A stretch of 35,777 nucleotides of DNA from an uncultured Clostridium sp. (lineage in GTDB: Bacteria; Bacillota; Clostridia; Lachnospirales; Lachnospiraceae): positions 1 through 35,777 of the forward strand of contig CAMWYM010000019.1 in the NCBI GenBank assembly GCA_947178475.1, written 5' to 3'. Below the pieces are notes generated by a model that was not told where the DNA came from, did not search any database, and was given only the letters and a program-made list of their open reading frames with translations. Of this stretch, positions 16,884 through 25,769 are shown piece by piece. The position numbers and the translations under genes were made by a program. Each line of letters opens with the position of its first letter. The first letter of the stretch is position 1.

Positions 16884-18034
16884 GACATCCACCTGCTCTC
16901 AATTGTTTCATATACCCATCGCTCCGTCTCTAAAATATCCTCAACTGTCGGATTTTCAATTAATTGATGACGATCCATACACATTCTTATCATTTCATAG
17001 ATTTCCAAAAAACGTATCTTTTTATTCAAAAATTTTGAAACGGCCAGTTCATTCGCTGCATTTAACACCGTTGGCATGCTTCCACCGGTTTGCACTGCCT
17101 CATAAGCATATTTTAAGCCCAAAAAGGTATCCATATCCGGTTTTTGAAAGGTAAGCTCTGTAAGACTGGAAAAATCCAGACGTTTCCCATCCAGATAAAC
17201 TCTTTCAGGATAATAGAGCGCATATTGAATTGGCAGCCGCATATCCGGGGTTCCAAGCTGTGCCATTACTGCTCCATCTTCAAATTCCACCATAGAGTGG
17301 ATAATACTCTGGGGCTGCACCACAACCTCAATCTGTGATGCCTCCACATCAAAAAGCCATTTTGCCTCAATCACTTCCAATCCCTTATTTACCATAGTCG
17401 CCGAATCAATGGTAATTTTTCTGCCCATGGACCAATTTGGATGGTTTAGTGCCATTTCCAGAGTAACCATCTCCAATTCGCCTTTTGTCATACCTCTAAA
17501 GGGTCCTCCCGAAGCGGTCAGAAGAATTTTATGGATGGCATTATCCTTTTCCCCATTCAGACATTGAAAAATTGCTGAATGCTCACTGTCAACCGGAAGG
17601 ATAGCCACTCCCTTTTCCCTAGCCAGAGGCATAATAATATGTCCTGCCGTAACCAATGTTTCCTTGTTGGCAAGACCAATATCCTTTCCCGCATTAATCG
17701 CTGCAATAGTAGGTTTGATTCCAATCATTCCCACAACTGCCGTAATCAGAATATCAGAACCCTCAACCGATGCAACCTCCAACAGTCCCTCCATACCGAA
17801 AACCACCTTACACGCAGGCTCAACATCTGCAATTGCAAGCCTTAACGCCTCTGCATTAGACTTACTCCAGACTGCCGCCAGCTTAGGATGAAACTCCCTG
17901 ATTTGCTCCTCCAGCAATGTGATATTACTGCCGGCCGATATAGCGGTCAACGCTAAATTCTCATTATGCCTTATCACGTCTAGGGTCTGGGTGCCTATGG
18001 AACCCGTGGAACCTAAAATGGCTACATTCTTCAC
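16880..18034 (-). CDS. dxr: 1-deoxy-D-xylulose 5-phosphate reductoisomerase
   Basis: Second step of the methylerythritol phosphate pathway, DXP to MEP, using NADPH and a divalent metal. The 384-aa product has the NADPH loop ILGSTGSIGTQTLDVI at the N terminus, the metal/substrate segment LPVDSEHSAIFQCL, ASGGPFRG, and NHPNWSMGRKITIDSATMV with NKGLEVIEA. The start is a GTG with GGAGG 8 nt upstream. It overlaps rseP by 4 nt (ATGA) and begins 12 nt after cdsA. Confidence 0.97.
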   Translation of the reverse strand: MKNVAILGSTGSIGTQTLDVIRHNENLALTAISAGSNITLLEEQIREFHPKLAAVWSKSNAEALRLAIADVEPACKVVFGMEGLLEVASVEGSDILITAVVGMIGIKPTIAAINAGKDIGLANKETLVTAGHIIMPLAREKGVAILPVDSEHSAIFQCLNGEKDNAIHKILLTASGGPFRGMTKGELEMVTLEMALNHPNWSMGRKITIDSATMVNKGLEVIEAKWLFDVEASQIEVVVQPQSIIHSMVEFEDGAVMAQLGTPDMRLPIQYALYYPERVYLDGKRLDFSSLTELTFQKPDMDTFLGLKYAYEAVQTGGSMPTVLNAANELAVSKFLNKKIRFLEIYEMIRMCMDRHQLIENPTVEDILETERWVYETIESRWMS

Positions 18035-18046
18035 TCTTTCTTCCTC

Positions 18047-18841
18047 CTACACCACGTTAAATAAAACCACCAGATAATATGTAATTGGCGCAGTGAACAA
18101 TACACTGTCAATGCGGTCTACCATACCGCCATGCCCTGGTATCAGATGGCTGTAGTCTTTAATTTCATTATCCCTTTTCACTGCAGAAGCAGCCAAGTCA
18201 CCAATTACGGCAGGGATAGCACCAACCGATGCAATAATTGCACAAGATATCCCGGAAAGCGGTATCCATTGACGAAATACAGTCGCAAAGAGATAGCCTA
18301 AAAGTCCCGCCCCGACAACTCCACCGATAAAGCCTTCCACGCTTTTATTGGGACTTACCTTCGGAGAAAATTTATGCTTTCCGATTGCGCTACCGACAAA
18401 ATATGCAAAAATATCATTTCCCCAGCTGGAAATCAGAATGAAAATACATAAAAGCATTCCAGAATCTAAGGCTCTTAGACGAAACACATAAGATAACAAT
18501 ATGGTGATGTATATGAATCCAAAATAGGACTTTGCCGCATGATGGTCCTTATACTTAGGAAAGCAGATGACATAGATAGATAAAGTCACCAACAGCAGCA
18601 AAATGATAAACGGAAACAAAAACTGACTTTGGTCCAAGTAAAGCATTACATAGATTCCTGCAGTACCCAGATAATTCAAAACTGCAAAAGGTGACTTTTC
18701 CAGAGAATAAACGTCCATAAACTCATACATCGCAGCTAGCGATATTGCAGCTAAAAGCACGGCAGTCACCACTCCTCCTGCCAAGAAAATGATCAATGTA
18801 GTAAGTCCGACAAAAAAACCCCCAATAAACCTGTCTTTCAT
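18047..18841 (-). CDS. cdsA: Phosphatidate cytidylyltransferase
   Basis: Integral membrane enzyme making CDP-diacylglycerol from phosphatidate and CTP. The 264-aa protein has about eight hydrophobic segments and the C-terminal family signature: SAVKRDNEIKDYSHLIPGHG followed by GMVDRIDS. It lies 6 nt after uppS. The ribosome-binding site is poor (GGGG some 12 nt upstream), which suggests that its translation depends on uppS. Confidence 0.96.
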   Translation of the reverse strand: MKDRFIGGFFVGLTTLIIFLAGGVVTAVLLAAISLAAMYEFMDVYSLEKSPFAVLNYLGTAGIYVMLYLDQSQFLFPFIILLLLVTLSIYVICFPKYKDHHAAKSYFGFIYITILLSYVFRLRALDSGMLLCIFILISSWGNDIFAYFVGSAIGKHKFSPKVSPNKSVEGFIGGVVGAGLLGYLFATVFRQWIPLSGISCAIIASVGAIPAVIGDLAASAVKRDNEIKDYSHLIPGHGGMVDRIDSVLFTAPITYYLVVLFNVV

Positions 18842-18847
18842 ATGCGA

Positions 18848-19582
18848 CTATACCCCGCCAAACCGACGTTCCCTTCCGTTATAATATCGAATTGCTTTCA
18901 GTAAATCTTCCTTCGTAAAATCCGGCCACAAAACATCTGTAAAATAAAATTCAGTATAGGCAAGCTGCCACGGCAGAAAATTGGATAACCGTTCTTCTCC
19001 ACTGGTACGAATAAGCAAATCCGGGTCCGGCAAGCCGGCAGTATCTAAATGAACACTAATCATATCCTCTGTGACATCCTCCGGTTGGATCACACCCTCT
19101 GCAGCCTCTTTTGCAATTTCTGCTACTGCCCGGCGGATTTCATCTCTACCACCATAATTAATTCCGATGGTAAACTTAAGACCGGTGGCATCCTTTGTCA
19201 CATCCTCTAATTCGTTAATCTTTTTAACCAATTTATCATTTAATCCTGTCTTGTCACCAATGACACGCACCTGCATATTATTTTTGGTAGAACGCTCGAT
19301 ACAGTCGATGAGATACTTTGCTAAAAGCTTCATCAATGCATCTACCTCATCTGCCGAGCGTTTCCAGTTCTCTGTAGAAAAGGCATATACGGTAATATAC
19401 TCTATTCCCATATTATAGCCATCTTCAATAATCTGCTCCACCGTCTTTGATCCCTGAACATGACCATAATTTCGCGGCATATTCCGCTTCTTGGCCCATC
19501 GGCCATTTCCATCCAAAATAATCGCAACATGCTTTGGTACTTTGAGATTTTCTTCTCTAATCGCCTTTAAAATACTTTCCAA
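18848..19582 (-). CDS. uppS: Undecaprenyl diphosphate synthase
   Basis: cis-Prenyltransferase that makes the C55 lipid carrier for cell wall and polysaccharide precursors. Conserved blocks: HVAIILDGNGRWAKKRNM with the catalytic Asp, NYGHVQGSKTV, VYAFSTENWKRS, and DLLIRTSGEERLSNFLPWQL. The 244-aa length is normal. The start codon is TTG, supported by GGAGG 5 nt upstream. Placed between frr and cdsA as in Bacillus. Confidence 0.97.
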   Translation of the reverse strand: MESILKAIREENLKVPKHVAIILDGNGRWAKKRNMPRNYGHVQGSKTVEQIIEDGYNMGIEYITVYAFSTENWKRSADEVDALMKLLAKYLIDCIERSTKNNMQVRVIGDKTGLNDKLVKKINELEDVTKDATGLKFTIGINYGGRDEIRRAVAEIAKEAAEGVIQPEDVTEDMISVHLDTAGLPDPDLLIRTSGEERLSNFLPWQLAYTEFYFTDVLWPDFTKEDLLKAIRYYNGRERRFGGV

Positions 19583-19641
19583 AACTGCCTCCGAATCCGC
19601 CTGTTATTATATTACTGCGGGTAAATATACCTTAACAAAAG

Positions 19642-20187
19642 CTATACCGTCATGATTTCTTTCGTCTTTCCCTCAATTAATGCCTCAATGCTGTCCACAT
19701 ATTTATCTGTCAGCTTTTGAATCTTATCCTCATAATCCTTTTGTTCATCCTCAGATATCTCATTGCCTTTCAGCTTTTTCTTGAAGGAATCATTTGCATC
19801 CCTGCGAACATTTCGAACTGCCACTTTGGCATTCTCACCCTTTTTCTTGATTTCCTTTGAAAGCTCCTTACGGCGCTCCTCTGTAAGCTCAGGAAAATTC
19901 AAGATAATCGACTTACCATCATTATTTGGTGTAAGTCCTAAATCAGAGCATAAAATTGCTTTCTCAATTTCTTTCAGTAGAGAATTCTCCCATGGAGTGA
20001 TAATAATGGTTCTCGCCTCCGGAACACTGACATTGCCCACCTGCTGTAGCGGAGTAGGCGTACCATAATACTCTACCTTAATCTTATTTAAAATATTAGG
20101 GTTTGCACGACCTGCACGAATATTGGCATATTCTCCCTCCAAATTATCCAAAGACTTCTGCATCTTTTCCTCAAACTCTTTCAACAT
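19642..20187 (-). CDS. frr: Ribosome recycling factor
   Basis: Splits post-termination ribosomes together with EF-G. The 181-aa protein has the conserved N terminus (FEEKMQKSLDNLEGEYANIR, AGRANP) and the block VEYYGTPTPLQQVGNVSVPE, followed by the helical C-terminal part. AGGAGG lies 8 nt before the ATG. It follows pyrH by 22 nt in the classic pyrH-frr pair. Confidence 0.98.
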   Translation of the reverse strand: MLKEFEEKMQKSLDNLEGEYANIRAGRANPNILNKIKVEYYGTPTPLQQVGNVSVPEARTIIITPWENSLLKEIEKAILCSDLGLTPNNDGKSIILNFPELTEERRKELSKEIKKKGENAKVAVRNVRRDANDSFKKKLKGNEISEDEQKDYEDKIQKLTDKYVDSIEALIEGKTKEIMTV

Positions 20188-20209
20188 AACCGTTTCCTCC
20201 TAAATTATA

Positions 20210-20911
20210 CTACGCTTCAATGTAAGTGCCATTAAATTTACCATTCACCGCCTTAATAATACTGTCCTTCTCATTCAGACCAAACAGCATCATTGGCATA
20301 TGATTTTCCATGGCAAGTACCGCAGAGGCCAAATCAACCACACCTAACTGACGGTCCACAATCTCTTTCATCTGCATCGTATCATATTTCTTTGCATTTG
20401 GGTTAGTTTTCGGATCACTGTCATAGACACCATCAATGGCTTTGCCGGACAGCACTACATCTGCCTCAATCTCTACCGCCATCAGTACGGTTGACATATC
20501 CGTTGAAAAATATGGATGCCCTGTTCCACCTGCAAAAAACACTACCTCCGAGTGTTCCAATGCATTTACCGCCTCATCCTTATTAAATAATTCCGTCATG
20601 GTTCCACAGGCAAACGGTGACATAATCCGCGTCTTAAGATCAAACCGGCGGAACACGTCAGCAGTATAAATACAATTCATAACCGTTGCCAGCATTCCTA
20701 TCTGGTCTGCCTTAACTCTATCCATGTTCTCGGAGGTTCTTCCTCTCCAGAAGTTGCCGCCGCCAATCACCACAGCAACCTCCTTACCGGAATCAACAAT
20801 CCCTTTTACCTGACGGGCAACCTCTGATACAGTATCCTCATCAAAGCCCTGATGTTTATCCCCGGCTAAGGCCTCACCGCTTAACTTTAACAAAATACGC
20901 TTTATTTCCAT
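20210..20911 (-). CDS. pyrH: UMP kinase
   Basis: Phosphorylates UMP to UDP; hexameric amino-acid-kinase fold, essential for pyrimidine nucleotides. The 233-aa protein shows RILLKLSGEALAGD at the N terminus, VVIGGGNFWRGR for phosphate binding, GTGHPYFSTDMSTVLMA and VDLASAVLAMEN. GGGGAG precedes the ATG by 10 nt. It normally follows tsf directly; here a bactofilin gene lies 37 nt upstream and a nickel-uptake cluster separates it from tsf. Confidence 0.98.
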   Translation of the reverse strand: MEIKRILLKLSGEALAGDKHQGFDEDTVSEVARQVKGIVDSGKEVAVVIGGGNFWRGRTSENMDRVKADQIGMLATVMNCIYTADVFRRFDLKTRIMSPFACGTMTELFNKDEAVNALEHSEVVFFAGGTGHPYFSTDMSTVLMAVEIEADVVLSGKAIDGVYDSDPKTNPNAKKYDTMQMKEIVDRQLGVVDLASAVLAMENHMPMMLFGLNEKDSIIKAVNGKFNGTYIEA

Positions 20912-20948
20912 ATATTATGCGCTCCCCTACTGCAAAATTAATACACAA

Positions 20949-23066
20949 TTATGCGAAATAACTCTTGACATCAATGTCGGAATAGCTCTGTGAACAAAAT
21001 CCTTCAATTACCGCACCATTGTTAATCTGAACAGAACGGGATTTGATATTACCCATGATAACCGCTGTAGAATCCACAATAACTGGTCCCTTTACATCAA
21101 TCTCACCATTCACCGCACCTGCGATAACTGCTGATTCACCTTCAATACTTCCCACAATAATGGAGCCGACACCGACCTTAACACTGCCATAGGACTTAAT
21201 ATCTCCCTCAATCTTGGCACTGTTGGCATATAATTCACCAGCCATAATATTACCGGTTACTGAACCACCTACGACAACCTTTCCCTTACAGGTAATATTA
21301 CCCTCTATGCTACCGATAATATCAATAGAACCATCTGTATCCAAATCACCTCTTATTGTTGTTCCCTTGGTGATATAGGTTGTGGAATCATCAGCATCTT
21401 CAGGATTGAATGCAGGCATTTCCTTTTTCTCCTCTACTTTTTCTTCCTCCACCGGGCTAATTGATATAATATCCTTTTCTTTTTCTTCACTCATTTTATT
21501 TACCTCCAATGTCTCTTTTACTTTTTCCTTTTCTTCTAATGGTTTGTTCTTCTTTGCTTTAGCAACAGTCTCTGACGGTTCTTCAACCGTATTATCCGCT
21601 TTTTTATCTACAACAGGCTCTTCTTTGCTCTGCATCTGAGATGTCTGCTCGCTACTTATCGGTGTTACCGGTGTCTTTATTTCCACATCTGATGCTGTTA
21701 CTGTGGTCGATTCTACGGATTTTGTCTCTGGTTCTTCTACCGGCACTTCCTTTGTCCCTGTCTTAGGTTCTTCCTTCATATCTGTAGCTTCCGGCAGTTC
21801 TTCAGGTGCTTCAATCTTCACCTCCGGTTCCTCAACAAGAGGTTCTTCAAGCTGTGTATCTGTTTCCGTCACAAGCGCCTGCACATTTGGTTCCTCTGCC
21901 TTTGCAGATTGGGCAACCTGCAATTCCTTTGGTATCTCCTGTCTTTCCTCTTCCACTTTCTGCGGCTTCTCAGGTACCGGTCTGTCTGCAAGCTCGGCTG
22001 TCAATCTTGCAATCTCCTGCTCCATTGCCAGCTCCTCCGGAATCTTCTCCGGCTCTTCTTCTACCTGCTCTTCCATCACCATATCGCTGCTCTGCCCTGT
22101 AGTAAGCTCATTAAGCATAGCTTCTAAATCCATCTGCTCAGACTGAGTTTCCTCGGCAGCAGACTCCTCTTCCGGCTCTGATACATATTCTTCCTGTACC
22201 TCTTCCTCATCATAAGAAGTGTCGCTTTCCAATTGTTCTAACAGACTTTCAGCAGACGGCTCATCTGTCTGCTCCGCCGTATTATCCAACTGGCTCAATA
22301 AATCTCCGGCAGATAATTCTTCTTGTTGCTCAGCCTCCATGCTGCCATCCAACTGGCCTAATAAATCTTCAGCAGATAAATTCCCTTCCTCTGGAACAAC
22401 AGTCTCTGAATTGCTACTATCCAATTGACCCAGTAAATCCTCAACAGACATCTGCTCCTCTTCCTGGGCTTCCGCTTCTGAATTTGGATCATCAAGCTGA
22501 TTTAACAAATCATCTACCGACAACTCCTCTTCCTGCTCGAGCTCTTGAATCTCTTCATCAGGCTGAATATCTGTATATGTCTCCTCTGTAGTTTCCTGCT
22601 TTTCAGACAGCTGGCTCAAAAGCTCTTCCACAGACATATCCATTGTGTTTACTTCCATATCATCCTGTAACAGGGATTCCGGTTCCAAATCATCACTGTA
22701 CAGCTCGCGGTCTAACATATCGTCAATCTGTTCCAGCATATCCTCAGGTGCAATATCTAAATCTTCTTCTGCACCCGAATCATCATAAACCATTTCCTCC
22801 CGTGGCAATTCTTTAGATGGTTTTGTTTTACGGCTTTCCTGTTTCTCCTTTTGCTCCTCTTTTTTCTCTTTTTTACTGCGAGGATTCTTCTTTTCTTTAA
22901 CCGGTTTTTCCTTCTTTTCTTTTACGGATGCCTTCCGAGATGCCTTTTCTTCCTGCAGCGAATCCTCCTCAAGCATCTCCTCTTCGTCATACATCTCATT
23001 TCCATCCGGCATCAATTCATTCATCGCCTGAGTGAAATCCGATTTAAAATCTTTGAAAAAACTCAT
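20949..23066 (-). CDS. Bactofilin-domain cytoskeletal protein with long repeat-bearing acidic arm
   Basis: About 705 aa. The C-terminal ~135 residues are a bactofilin domain (Pfam polymer-forming cytoskeletal): the regular beta-helix pattern IRGDLDTDGSIDIIGSIEG, GSVTGNIMAGELY, KIEGDIKSYGSVKVG, then GEIDVKGPVIV. Bactofilins polymerise without nucleotides and position wall enzymes or other partners. The remaining ~550 residues are unusual: a basic Lys/Glu patch (about 50-100), then a strongly acidic, probably disordered region with eight copies of a 12-residue motif close to LSVEDLLGQLDS, then a Glu/Pro/Val-rich stretch. Typical bactofilins are 110-200 aa. The ATG at 23066 is chosen because GGAGG lies 5 nt before it; 23108 has none. 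It follows the small membrane protein by 60 nt and precedes pyrH. Confidence 0.85.
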   Translation of the reverse strand: MSFFKDFKSDFTQAMNELMPDGNEMYDEEEMLEEDSLQEEKASRKASVKEKKEKPVKEKKNPRSKKEKKEEQKEKQESRKTKPSKELPREEMVYDDSGAEEDLDIAPEDMLEQIDDMLDRELYSDDLEPESLLQDDMEVNTMDMSVEELLSQLSEKQETTEETYTDIQPDEEIQELEQEEELSVDDLLNQLDDPNSEAEAQEEEQMSVEDLLGQLDSSNSETVVPEEGNLSAEDLLGQLDGSMEAEQQEELSAGDLLSQLDNTAEQTDEPSAESLLEQLESDTSYDEEEVQEEYVSEPEEESAAEETQSEQMDLEAMLNELTTGQSSDMVMEEQVEEEPEKIPEELAMEQEIARLTAELADRPVPEKPQKVEEERQEIPKELQVAQSAKAEEPNVQALVTETDTQLEEPLVEEPEVKIEAPEELPEATDMKEEPKTGTKEVPVEEPETKSVESTTVTASDVEIKTPVTPISSEQTSQMQSKEEPVVDKKADNTVEEPSETVAKAKKNKPLEEKEKVKETLEVNKMSEEKEKDIISISPVEEEKVEEKKEMPAFNPEDADDSTTYITKGTTIRGDLDTDGSIDIIGSIEGNITCKGKVVVGGSVTGNIMAGELYANSAKIEGDIKSYGSVKVGVGSIIVGSIEGESAVIAGAVNGEIDVKGPVIVDSTAVIMGNIKSRSVQINNGAVIEGFCSQSYSDIDVKSYFA
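22098..22754 (-). repeat. Eight-copy 12-codon repeat inside the bactofilin gene
   Basis: Copies, numbered from the longer start at 23108: PEDMLEQIDD (residues 121-130), MSVEELLSQLSE (158), LSVDDLLNQLDD (196), MSVEDLLGQLDS (220), LSAEDLLGQLDG (244), LSAGDLLSQLDN (265), PSAESLLEQLES (284), MDLEAMLNELTT (326). Spacers of 7-30 residues are acidic and unalike. The pattern is that of a short amphipathic helix repeated along a flexible acidic arm. Confidence 0.85.
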
Positions 23067-23126
23067 TTCTGCCTCCATTACTCTTATCCGATAAATAACC
23101 TTCCACATTACCGGATTTCATTATAT

Positions 23127-23348
23127 TTATATATACTCTTGTGTAAGTGATACAGGAACCTCTGAATACAATTTATCAATCTGATTCTCCAAATGCAGTA
23201 CCTTAAATACCAAAAATACATTCAGAGCCACAGATGTAAACAGTAAAATTATTGCACCAGCCACAATAAAGGACTTAATACGGTTCACTCTCTTCCGCTT
23301 AGCTGCTATTTTACCTGTTGCATCTTTTTTCTTATTATTCGCCGGCAT
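23127..23348 (-). CDS. Small single-pass membrane protein upstream of the bactofilin
   Basis: A 73-aa protein with a strongly basic N terminus (KKKDATGKIAAKRKRVNRIK), one transmembrane helix (FIVAGAIILLFTSVALNVFL) and a short outer tail with a heptad-like stretch (VLHLENQIDKLYSEV). The layout resembles small division proteins such as FtsL/DivIC but I do not recognise a family. AAAGGA lies 8 nt before the ATG and an extended -10 promoter is at 23409-23417. The bactofilin gene starts 60 nt downstream. The positive N terminus could hold the acidic arm of the bactofilin at the membrane; this is inference from charge and position. Confidence 0.75.
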   Translation of the reverse strand: MPANNKKKDATGKIAAKRKRVNRIKSFIVAGAIILLFTSVALNVFLVFKVLHLENQIDKLYSEVPVSLTQEYI

Positions 23349-23408
23349 AATTCATTTCCTTTCATACATAGTTCCCTTTTATTCAGAATCTTTACACGGT
23401 TAGAAATC

Positions 23409-23417
23409 ATTATAACA
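23409..23417 (-). promoter_or_regulatory. Extended -10 promoter for the small membrane protein, bactofilin and pyrH operon
   Basis: The minus strand reads TGTTATAAT (23417-23409), i.e. a TGn extension with a perfect TATAAT. The best -35 at 17 nt is TTTCAT, which is weak, as is common with extended -10 boxes. It lies 60 nt before the ATG of the small membrane protein and directly after larB. Confidence 0.65.
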
Positions 23418-23462
23418 CAACATATACCAAAATGAAACAGAAAAAAGAATTTTTTCCAACAA

Positions 23463-24203
23463 TCACTCGCCCATCCTGTTAATCTGTGTTGCAATATAAC
23501 CGGCACCATATCCATTATCGATATTCACCACAGCTACACCATTTGCGCAGGAATTTATCATGGTAAGTAATGCGGACAAACCATGCATGCTTGCCCCATA
23601 ACCAACAGAGGTCGGCACTGCGATTACCGGTCTGCTCACCAAACCGCCGATAACGCTGGCAAGAGCCCCCTCCATACCGGCTACTGCCACCACACAATTT
23701 GCTTCCTGAAGCACCTCGATTTGGGCAAAGAGTCTGTGAATACCACTTACACCTACATCATAGATACGCTCAACATTGGCACCAAAATACTCTGCTGTCT
23801 GTGCAGCCTCCTCTGCCACAGGAATATCTGCCGTTCCTGCACTGCACACCACAATTTTTCCAATCCTTTTCTTCTCTTTTGCCTCCAGCTTTAATATATG
23901 GGAAACCTCATCATAAGTAATTTCCGGCAGCACCCTTTGTACCAGCTCATACTGATGTCTGTCTGCTCTGGTTCCAAAAACCTCCCCGTTTTGTTCATAT
24001 AATCTCTGATATATGGATATTAAATATTCATCGGGCTTACCACTGCAAAACACCACCTCTGGAAAACCAGACCGGACTTCCCTGTGAAAATCCAGTTTTG
24101 CATAACCCAGTTCTTCAAAAGGCTGTCTCCTTAAATACTTTTCGGCATCCTCAACGGATATTTCTCCGCTTTTTACCTGTTCCAACATTTTTTTAATTTC
24201 CAT
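23463..24203 (-). CDS. larB: Nickel-pincer cofactor biosynthesis protein LarB
   Basis: LarB carboxylates the pyridinium ring of nicotinic acid adenine dinucleotide and hydrolyses the phosphoanhydride, the first step to the nickel-pincer nucleotide of lactate racemase. The 246-aa product has the typical LarB N terminus (LEQVKSGEISVEDAEKYLRR, then GYAKLDFHREVRSGFPEVVF) and a PurE-like C-terminal domain (VVCSAGTADIPVAEEA, GMEGALASVIGGL, VPTSVGYGAS). Cys219 in INSCANGVAVVN corresponds to the catalytic cysteine reported for the Lactiplantibacillus enzyme. It is the last gene of a nickel-uptake operon, 23 nt after nikO, which supports the assignment over PurE. larA, larC and larE are not in the window. 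Confidence 0.95.
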   Translation of the reverse strand: MEIKKMLEQVKSGEISVEDAEKYLRRQPFEELGYAKLDFHREVRSGFPEVVFCSGKPDEYLISIYQRLYEQNGEVFGTRADRHQYELVQRVLPEITYDEVSHILKLEAKEKKRIGKIVVCSAGTADIPVAEEAAQTAEYFGANVERIYDVGVSGIHRLFAQIEVLQEANCVVAVAGMEGALASVIGGLVSRPVIAVPTSVGYGASMHGLSALLTMINSCANGVAVVNIDNGYGAGYIATQINRMGE

Positions 24204-24226
24204 ATTTTCACCCCTTAAGCTATATA

Positions 24227-24958
24227 CTATACGCCCTGCATACGCAGCGGCAGTTCCAGACCATATGCTTCTAATAGCTTTTTATCTCTCAACAGCTCTT
24301 TTGTATCCCCCTGCTGGATTATTTTTCCTTCCGCCAGCAGGACAGTCCTCTCGCAGGTATCTAAAATCATATCCAAATCGTGGCTGGCAATAATCTTTGT
24401 CTCCGGCATTCCGTTCAGAATTTCTATCAGATTCCTTCTGTTTCTTGGGTCTAATGCAATGGACGGCTCGTCCAGCAAAACAACCTGTGGCTCCATAGAT
24501 AAAATAGTGGCAATAGATGCCAGCTTCTTCTCTCCTCCTGACATACGGTATATCTGTCTGTCCCGCAGCCGCTCAATATTTACCTTTTGCAGGGCGCTCA
24601 TTACTCTCTGCTCTGTCTCCTCCTCGGAGCAGCCGTAATTTCGCGGTCCAAATGCCACATCCTCATAAACTGTAGACATAAAAAGCTGGCTGTCCGAATC
24701 CTGAAATACATATCCAACCTTTCTTCTTATATCCGGCAGATTCTTTTTATTTACAGAATATCCTTCAACATAAATCTCACCCTCATATCCGTCAAGGAGT
24801 CCTACTAATAATTTCAAAAATGTAGACTTTCCCACACCATTTGCCCCGATAAGCCCTACTGTCTCTCCATGCTCTACGGATAAGCATATATCACACAGCA
24901 CCTTTCTATCCTTATGATAGAAAAAGGATACATTTTTACATTCAATGTCTGCTGCCAT
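24227..24958 (-). CDS. nikO: ECF transporter ATPase, nickel/cobalt type
   Basis: ATP-binding subunit energising the metal importer. The 243-aa protein has Walker A GANGVGKST, the Q-loop in VGYVFQDSDSQLFM, signature MSGGEKK (a slight variant of LSGGQ), Walker B VVLLDEPSIALDPRNR and the switch His in IIASHDLD. The ATG at 24958 follows AGGAAGG by 7 nt and begins 4 nt after the nikQ stop; the longer start at 24991 lies inside nikQ and is rejected. The larB neighbour favours nickel over cobalt (CbiO). The gene symbol reflects this inference. Confidence 0.92.
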   Translation of the reverse strand: MAADIECKNVSFFYHKDRKVLCDICLSVEHGETVGLIGANGVGKSTFLKLLVGLLDGYEGEIYVEGYSVNKKNLPDIRRKVGYVFQDSDSQLFMSTVYEDVAFGPRNYGCSEEETEQRVMSALQKVNIERLRDRQIYRMSGGEKKLASIATILSMEPQVVLLDEPSIALDPRNRRNLIEILNGMPETKIIASHDLDMILDTCERTVLLAEGKIIQQGDTKELLRDKKLLEAYGLELPLRMQGV

Positions 24959-24962
24959 TTCA

Positions 24963-25769
24963 TCACCTTCCTGCCAAAAAACTTCCCACAATCTGAAAAA
25001 CTGGAAAAAGCTTCAATAAAAAAAGAAATACTCCCCAAATCAGCACATAAAGAATACTTGCACCCTTATTACTTTTTAACGGAGAATGTTGGATTCTACC
25101 ATGAAAACCGCGTAGCTTCATGCTCTCATATACTTCCCCAGCCCTGTCCATACTCCTTAGAAGCAGCAGCCCGACAAAGGAACCCCATGCCTTAAACTGC
25201 AACCCCTTTTGAGACGGTGCTCTCAGTCTATATGCCTGCTGCATCCGTTCCACTTCCTTAATTATCACCATAAGATAACGGTGCATAAGCATGATAACCG
25301 TCACAATCTCCTCCGGCACATGCATAATGCGCAAGGTATAACAGATTTGCCGGATACCAACGGTTATCGTTAAAATATAGGACGCAACTACGCAAAACAT
25401 TCCCTTGATCATCAACGTAAGCATAGCTAACATCCCATAGGTTATCTCAATACCTTCAATCACCACAAATACGTCCCTGTTCATCACCGGTGCCGCAATA
25501 CCAATTACTCCAGTGAGAAGGAGCACCGGCCAGATGCGCTTTAGCATTGTCAGGACAGAAATTTCATTCCATATAATATTAATCAATAAATATAGTACCA
25601 TCCCGGCAAGACCAGCCAAATTCCTGTCAGAAAATGAGACGACAATCAATATGTATAAAAGGGTAATAATAACACGGGAAAGAGGGTGCACTCCGCCCTG
25701 CTTAATCTGACCACTATCTGCATCATCCGCTATGTGAATATCCTTTACCGCCTGTCTCAGCTTATTCAT
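24963..25769 (-). CDS. nikQ: ECF transporter T component, nickel/cobalt type
   Basis: Membrane coupling subunit (CbiQ/NikQ family), 268 aa with five or six hydrophobic segments. The cytoplasmic coupling helices carry the family pattern VERMQQAYRLRAP and MDRAGEVYESMKLRGF, the Ala-Arg/Leu-Arg-Gly motifs that grip the ATPases. The N-terminal ~25 residues are hydrophilic. It overlaps the nikMN stop by 8 nt and has AAGGA 8 nt before its ATG. Confidence 0.92.
   Translation of the reverse strand: MNKLRQAVKDIHIADDADSGQIKQGGVHPLSRVIITLLYILIVVSFSDRNLAGLAGMVLYLLINIIWNEISVLTMLKRIWPVLLLTGVIGIAAPVMNRDVFVVIEGIEITYGMLAMLTLMIKGMFCVVASYILTITVGIRQICYTLRIMHVPEEIVTVIMLMHRYLMVIIKEVERMQQAYRLRAPSQKGLQFKAWGSFVGLLLLRSMDRAGEVYESMKLRGFHGRIQHSPLKSNKGASILYVLIWGVFLFLLKLFPVFQIVGSFLAGR

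Noticed and set aside
21703-22146. A 147-codon plus-strand open frame rich in Ser opposite the bactofilin gene
   Set aside because: It is the antisense of the Glu/Ser-rich repeat region; low-complexity composition keeps the frame open and no ribosome-binding site or family is seen.
24963-24991. Longer nikO start inside nikQ
   Set aside because: The ATG at 24958 has a well-spaced AGGAAGG; the extension is not typical of the ATPase N terminus.
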